Shown here piece after piece: positions 17,853 through 21,282 of a stretch of DNA of 21,282 bases. The position numbers and the translations under genes were made by a program. A model generated the notes under the pieces. That model was not told the origin of the DNA. It saw only the letters and a list, made by a program, of their open reading frames with translations, and ran no database searches. The first letter of the stretch is position 1; every line of letters starts with the position of its first letter. This DNA is from Thalassiosira profunda (lineage: Eukaryota; Bacillariophyta; Thalassiosirophyceae; Thalassiosirales; Thalassiosiraceae), in assembly GCA_036939355.1 (NCBI GenBank), contig JALLAP010000198.1, forward strand, positions 1 through 21,282. The letters run 5' to 3'.

Positions 17853-19587
17853 ATGCCATCCCCTGTGGACGCAAAGGCCGTGGTGGAAGCAGCGAGCGCG
17901 GGCGCAGCTAACGCTCCCGTCAGCGCCGAGCCGCCGAAGAAGAAGCAACGGTCCGCGCCCAAGAAGTCGACGGTGTCCCGCCTCCTCGCGAAGACGCACG
18001 CAAACGAATCTGAGCGACTGCAAGCCAACCAGTTCCTGCTGGAGACATCAGCGAGAATGGATGGGGCCATCTCCGAATTGACAAAGTGTTGCGACGTGTT
18101 ATCCGATGCCAGCCAAGAAAATGAGGCCCACAGGAACGAGGCGATCAAAAACATACGGGGGTCCATACTGCCCCTCCTCCACGTCGGATCGCGCTCGCTA
18201 AGGGACACCGGCATGAGCTTTGCTCCCTTTGGGGGTACGAAGGAGTTGCACCACCGCAACGAGGTCGCGAGAAAGCAGGCCGCGGCGGACCGGTCGTCCG
18301 GGCCGGGCAGGGCGACGGAATTGCAGTTGATTGATGGGTACTTGGAGAGGTCGATTGTCGAGATCCCGCCTCATATTGCAAAGTTATCCTCTTCGAATTA
18401 TGGGACGATTCGTTTGGGGATGGAGGAGAGCGATGACAANGCCTCATATTGCAAAGTTATCCTCTTCGAATTATGGGACGATTCGTTTGGGGATGGAGGA
18501 GAGCGATGACAATGAGACGATCGCCATCGTCCGCCCGATCAATGGAAAACAGTACACGAAATCGGAGGCTCTACGGTGTTGCAAGTTGTACAAAAAGAAG
18601 AGCAAGGAACGGATGTTGGCCATCCGAGCCATGATCTCGAAGGGTTGGGCCCCGGTGGACAGGCGAACGATACAGAGACTCTGCCAGATTGACGAGGAGG
18701 GCCATCCAATAGTGGACGAGGAGTGGACGAAGGGGGGACGGCCGAGGAGGATACTGCACCCGCAGGAGATACGGGAGAGGGCCAAAAAGCTGGCCCAAGC
18801 TGCAGGGTTGGGCAAGCCCAAGGCCAGCGAGATGGTCGAGGTGACGTTGCAAAAGGAGAAGAGAAAATCGCGCACCCCGGTGAAGAGGAAATCTGTGGAA
18901 ATCGCAGAGAATCCAATGGAGGCGCCGGAAAGCCCACCAGAGAAGGCGCAGAAACGAGATTCTGAGGAGAGACCTTCCATGCCACAATCTGCTTCGTCGA
19001 CAAGGACACAATCTGCATCAAACCCTCCCGAGGCGCAGAAACCAGGGCACATCAAAATCGTCCCCAATCCGCGGACGAAGACACCGGAGCAAAAGCAACA
19101 GGACGAGGAACATATCAAGGCCTTTACCCTCCCGGCGCCCAAAGACGGCGGCAATCGCTACACCAAGTCCGAGGCGGTCCACATTTGCAAGGGCTACAAA
19201 AAGGGCTCCGTGGAGCGGCGGTGGGCGATGGAAGCGATGATCATGAGAGGCTACGTCCCGAATTGCGTGAGGAGCATCCAGAGGCTGTTGCAGCAGGACG
19301 AGCAGGGAATTCCGGTGGAGGACACCGTCTGGGTTCGCTCTGGCGGACGGCGGGCACTGCTGACGAATGAGGAGGTCGATGCAGCCGTTGCGAGGATAAA
19401 GGAAGCGGGCGGGAGGATTGATGGGAAGGAGGGCGTCAAGCGGCTGATTGTGGACACGGTGACAGAGAGGTTGATAAAAGAGGGGAAGGATCCGGAGGAT
19501 GTTGACGTTACGGTGAACCGGACAACGGTGCGCAATTACGATACCTTGTTCCGGAGCAAATTGCCGAGTGTGTATTGGAAGGAGTGA
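17853..19587 (+). CDS. Putative two-module helix-turn-helix protein HTH2
   Basis: After removing the 73-nt assembly duplication at 18440 the coding length is 1662 nt, 553 residues. Start MPSPVDAKAVVEAAS (context AAA-ATG). Residues 1-195: a likely nuclear signal PPKKKQRSAPKKS and a helical region of unknown nature. Module A (about 196-275): KQYTKSEALRCCKLYKKKSK, ERMLAIRAMISKGWAP, RRTIQRLCQIDEEGHPIVDE, GGRPRR. A Lys/Pro/Ser/Glu-rich linker (about 280-400) follows, with KEKRKSRTPVKRKS. Module B (about 405-553): NRYTKSEAVHICKGYKKGSV, ERRWAMEAMIMRGYVPN, RSIQRLLQQDEQG, RRALLTNEEVDAAVARIKEA, and the tail TTVRNYDTLFRSKLPSVYWK. Modules A and B are internal copies, and the whole plan is shared with the gene at 11188-12036. 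It resembles HTH regions of transposases with no catalytic domain visible. A chromatin or DNA-binding role is inferred; the actual function is unknown. Confidence 0.75.
18368..18512. repeat. 72-bp direct duplication around a single N (assembly join)
   Basis: Bases 18368-18439 and 18441-18512 are identical, separated by one N at 18440. The 73-base excess shifts the HTH2 frame between GMEESDD and NETIAIV. Same length and form as the duplication at 16556-16700, which points to an assembler overlap parameter. Confidence 0.9.
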
Positions 19588-19735
19588 TTGACATGTTGTG
19601 CAACCTCTGGGCCTGGATGCAAGTAGAAGTTGTGGGTCGGGGGTATGTCGACAACACAGTTTCCTAAATCATACTTAGATGCAACACGGAGCCGTCGTTC
19701 TGTTCCTCCTCCTAGCACTCATCCTCCCCTGGCAT

Positions 19736-20344
19736 TCACTCCCACGTGATTGGCACCACCTCAACCTTCGACATGTCTTTCCCCGCGTAAAGAGCTGAAT
19801 CCTTCGGAGCCACCTCCCCCCCAAATCCAAGCAGCAACGGAATGAAAGGGAACACACCAAGAAGAGAAAAGGTCTGGACGCTGGGCTCTGGCACTTTGGC
19901 AGGATCGAAGGCATGCTTCTTCATGATGTTGATGGGCGTCTTGGGTGGAAAGTATGGCGTTCCGTCCTGATGGAAGATCGCGTGGCGATTCAGGAAGGCA
20001 AAGTTCTTTTGGAAGCCTCCAAGCACCGTTCCACATCCCTTGCAATAGGTGCGTGCCATCTTGCCCTTCGGACCCACCTTCACATAGTCGATGTTCTTGC
20101 TGGCTTCCTCGGATTGAATGTCGGTAGTGAAGTTGATGTTCTTTCCTTTCACAACGGCGTACGCGAACCCCCCTTCGTTATTCAGCGCCGAAAAGCCATC
20201 GAACTCGGGCTTGCTCTCAACGTGCCTGGCTGCTGCCACGCACGAATGGCAGTGGCAGTTGCAGTCCTCCACCAATTTGCCCTTGATGTCGGCCTGGACC
20301 GCGCCGCATTTACATTTGAATAGAAGTTGAGGATCGATCTTCAT
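19736..20344 (-). CDS. GFA/CENP-V family zinc protein
   Basis: Single exon, 202 residues, start MKIDPQLLFK (context ATC-ATG). Zinc ligands follow the GFA pattern: C11 and C13 in FKCKCGAV; C28, C30, C32 and C35 in DCNCHCHSC; C101 and C104 in YCKGCGTVLG. Named members include bacterial Gfa, which binds glutathione and was proposed to speed S-hydroxymethylglutathione formation from formaldehyde, and eukaryotic CENP-V. This protein also has a C-terminal extension with a hydrophobic stretch (FSLLGVFPFIPLLLGFGG), which could be membrane-associated. The substrate cannot be told. It lies tail to tail with HTH2, about 150 bp apart. Confidence 0.82.
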   Translation of the reverse strand: MKIDPQLLFKCKCGAVQADIKGKLVEDCNCHCHSCVAAARHVESKPEFDGFSALNNEGGFAYAVVKGKNINFTTDIQSEEASKNIDYVKVGPKGKMARTYCKGCGTVLGGFQKNFAFLNRHAIFHQDGTPYFPPKTPINIMKKHAFDPAKVPEPSVQTFSLLGVFPFIPLLLGFGGEVAPKDSALYAGKDMSKVEVVPITWE

Positions 20345-20822
20345 GATGGATTGTTGTTTTATGGTGAGGTTCGAGGGAAGTCGTGAGGGTTCTCATCCGT
20401 GCACCCGACTGCGGAAGCTGCATCAGGCTTCGGCTCTTCAGAGACCCGGTATCGTACCGCATGTCTGTCACAGAAAGGCACAGCCTCTTGGTGTTGCTTC
20501 AGGTAGCCGCGGGCGAGGGGCTGGTCAGTGGGGGCGGCCGTCCATCGTCGCGTTGCAGGCTATTGCGCCATGGGGCGGCGTCGCCGCAGGTTGGAAGGGC
20601 CGCTCCATCCTCTCCGGCCGGGGCAGTGACATGACATTGAGTCCTAAGCGGCACTCGAATCTGTCTCTAGTGACTGCTGTGGGCGGGGCTGTTCTCTGGA
20701 CTCCAGCCCGAAGAGAGACAAAACACATCCGCCCAAAGCGGCGGCGCGGCGGCCGCCTGCTCATAAACTCGCGCTCGTGCCGCGGCATGCCACAGACGAC
20801 GAGCGAACGAGGGGACTCTAGC
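20345..20822. promoter_or_regulatory. Divergent promoter of the GFA gene and the secreted Cys-rich gene
   Basis: 478 bp with no supported gene. A short plus-strand open frame at 20383-20634 has no recognisable features. A GGTTCGA string near 20370 is not part of a tRNA. Confidence 0.35.
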
Positions 20823-21282
20823 ATGGGACGGAGGCGGCGGCCGGGACCGCTCGGCGCGGCAACCGCGGCGACAGCGATGGCCTCGCTGCTGCTCGCCTCC
20901 TCCGTTGCAACGTGCGGCGCCGCCCCGGGGACCTCCCTCCTCCGCAATGGCAGCGGCGGGTCCGCGATGGGCCCCGATCAGAGGGGCGGGCCGCCGGACC
21001 GGCGCGAGCTCACGAGGATCGGCGACATTTTCAGGGGCTTTTGGAAGGGTCCCTTGGGCGACGGCGACGAACCCGCGGAGGCGGCGAGCGATCCTCTTCC
21101 GCCGTTGAGCGATCCCCTCCCCAGAGACAACAGCAGCGGCCGGGGCTGGGGCTGGAGCTGGGGCCTCGAAGGCGACGGCGGCGGCCCGTGCTCCAACCTG
21201 TCCAGGGCCGAGTGCAAGCAAAGCGAGGAATGTCGGCTGTACCGAGGCACGTGCGCGCACAAGGCGGCGCGGCAATCCTTCA
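20823..21282 (+). CDS. Secreted Cys-rich protein, 3' partial (cut by window end)
   Basis: Open from ATG at 20823 (context AGC-ATG, A at -3) to the end of the window with no stop, 153 codons. The start MGRRRRPGPLGAATAATAM, then ASLLLASSVATCGAA, is a signal peptide or signal anchor. The middle is Gly/Pro/Asp-rich with GWGWSWG. The end has a Cys motif, PCSNLSRAECKQSEECRLYR followed by GTCAHK, which resembles the short 'C..l....C.....C.w..g.C' repeats of secreted algal proteins. Function unknown; the rest of the gene lies outside. Strong GC-rich codon use supports coding. Confidence 0.55.
   Translation, partial: MGRRRRPGPLGAATAATAMASLLLASSVATCGAAPGTSLLRNGSGGSAMGPDQRGGPPDRRELTRIGDIFRGFWKGPLGDGDEPAEAASDPLPPLSDPLPRDNSSGRGWGWSWGLEGDGGGPCSNLSRAECKQSEECRLYRGTCAHKAARQSF

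Noticed and set aside
16556..18512. The two 72-bp direct repeats as mobile-element target duplications or tandem repeats
   Set aside because: Each pair is separated only by a single N, both are exactly 72 bp, and removal restores two independent conserved frames.
20365..20400. Possible tRNA B-box (GGTTCGA)
   Set aside because: No A-box, acceptor stem or anticodon arm can be folded around it.
1..21282. CRISPR array, operon, insertion sequence or defence system
   Set aside because: The window is eukaryotic: genes have introns, separate promoters and alternating strands, and no spaced short repeats or complete transposase genes are present.

Overview
The window looks like compact nuclear DNA from a photosynthetic chromist alga; a diatom or another ochrophyte is my best guess. 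Four things point that way. Short GT-AG introns of about 74-111 nt restore reading frames exactly. There are eukaryote-only genes (an FG nucleoporin of the Nup54 type, the replication factor Mcm10, a CASTOR/POLLUX-like ion channel). One gene encodes a plastid fibrillin with a signal-peptide-led leader and a lumen-type second signal. Small secreted proteins with chromist-style domains are also present. The species cannot be named from sequence alone. Ten of the twelve proposed start codons have A at -3; the other two, at 2119 and 11188, have G.

Layout from left to right: a type II membrane SGNH/PC-esterase-like protein (-, 14-2119); a long gene-free divergent region; a small secreted protein (+, 3158-3715); a DUF4126-like membrane protein with three exons (+, 4369-5325); Mcm10 with an apparent one-base frameshift (-, 5451-7642); a CASTOR/POLLUX-like channel with two exons (-, 7938-10979); a putative helix-turn-helix protein, HTH1 (+, about 11188-12036); a Spinster-like MFS transporter with two exons (-, 12103-14078); a DUF2358 plus PAP/fibrillin plastid protein with two exons (+, 14287-15642); Nup54 with five exons, three of them single FG units (-, 15727-17569); the paralogous protein HTH2 (+, 17853-19587); a GFA/CENP-V family zinc protein (-, 19736-20344); and a secreted Cys-rich protein cut by the window end (+, 20823-21282). 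Most genes alternate in strand. They meet tail to tail with 66-150 bp gaps or head to head with roughly 200-480 bp gaps. There is no operon, RNA gene, CRISPR array or complete mobile element.

The genes are largely unrelated housekeeping functions: replication, nuclear pore, ion and lipid transport, plastid maintenance and the cell surface. The least explained content is the HTH1/HTH2 pair. Each carries two copies of a roughly 80-residue 'YxKSEA...ERR...AM...W/YxP...RL...DE.G' module, with a GRP-type linker and an almost invariant C-terminal tail. Other notable points are a strong excess of the palindrome TTGCAA in coding and non-coding DNA alike, an SH3-like N-terminal domain on the channel, and FG mini-exons in Nup54.

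Two single-N positions (16628 and 18440) each sit between perfect 72-bp direct copies. They break Nup54 and HTH2. Dropping one copy plus the N restores both frames exactly, so I read them as assembly joins and not biology.
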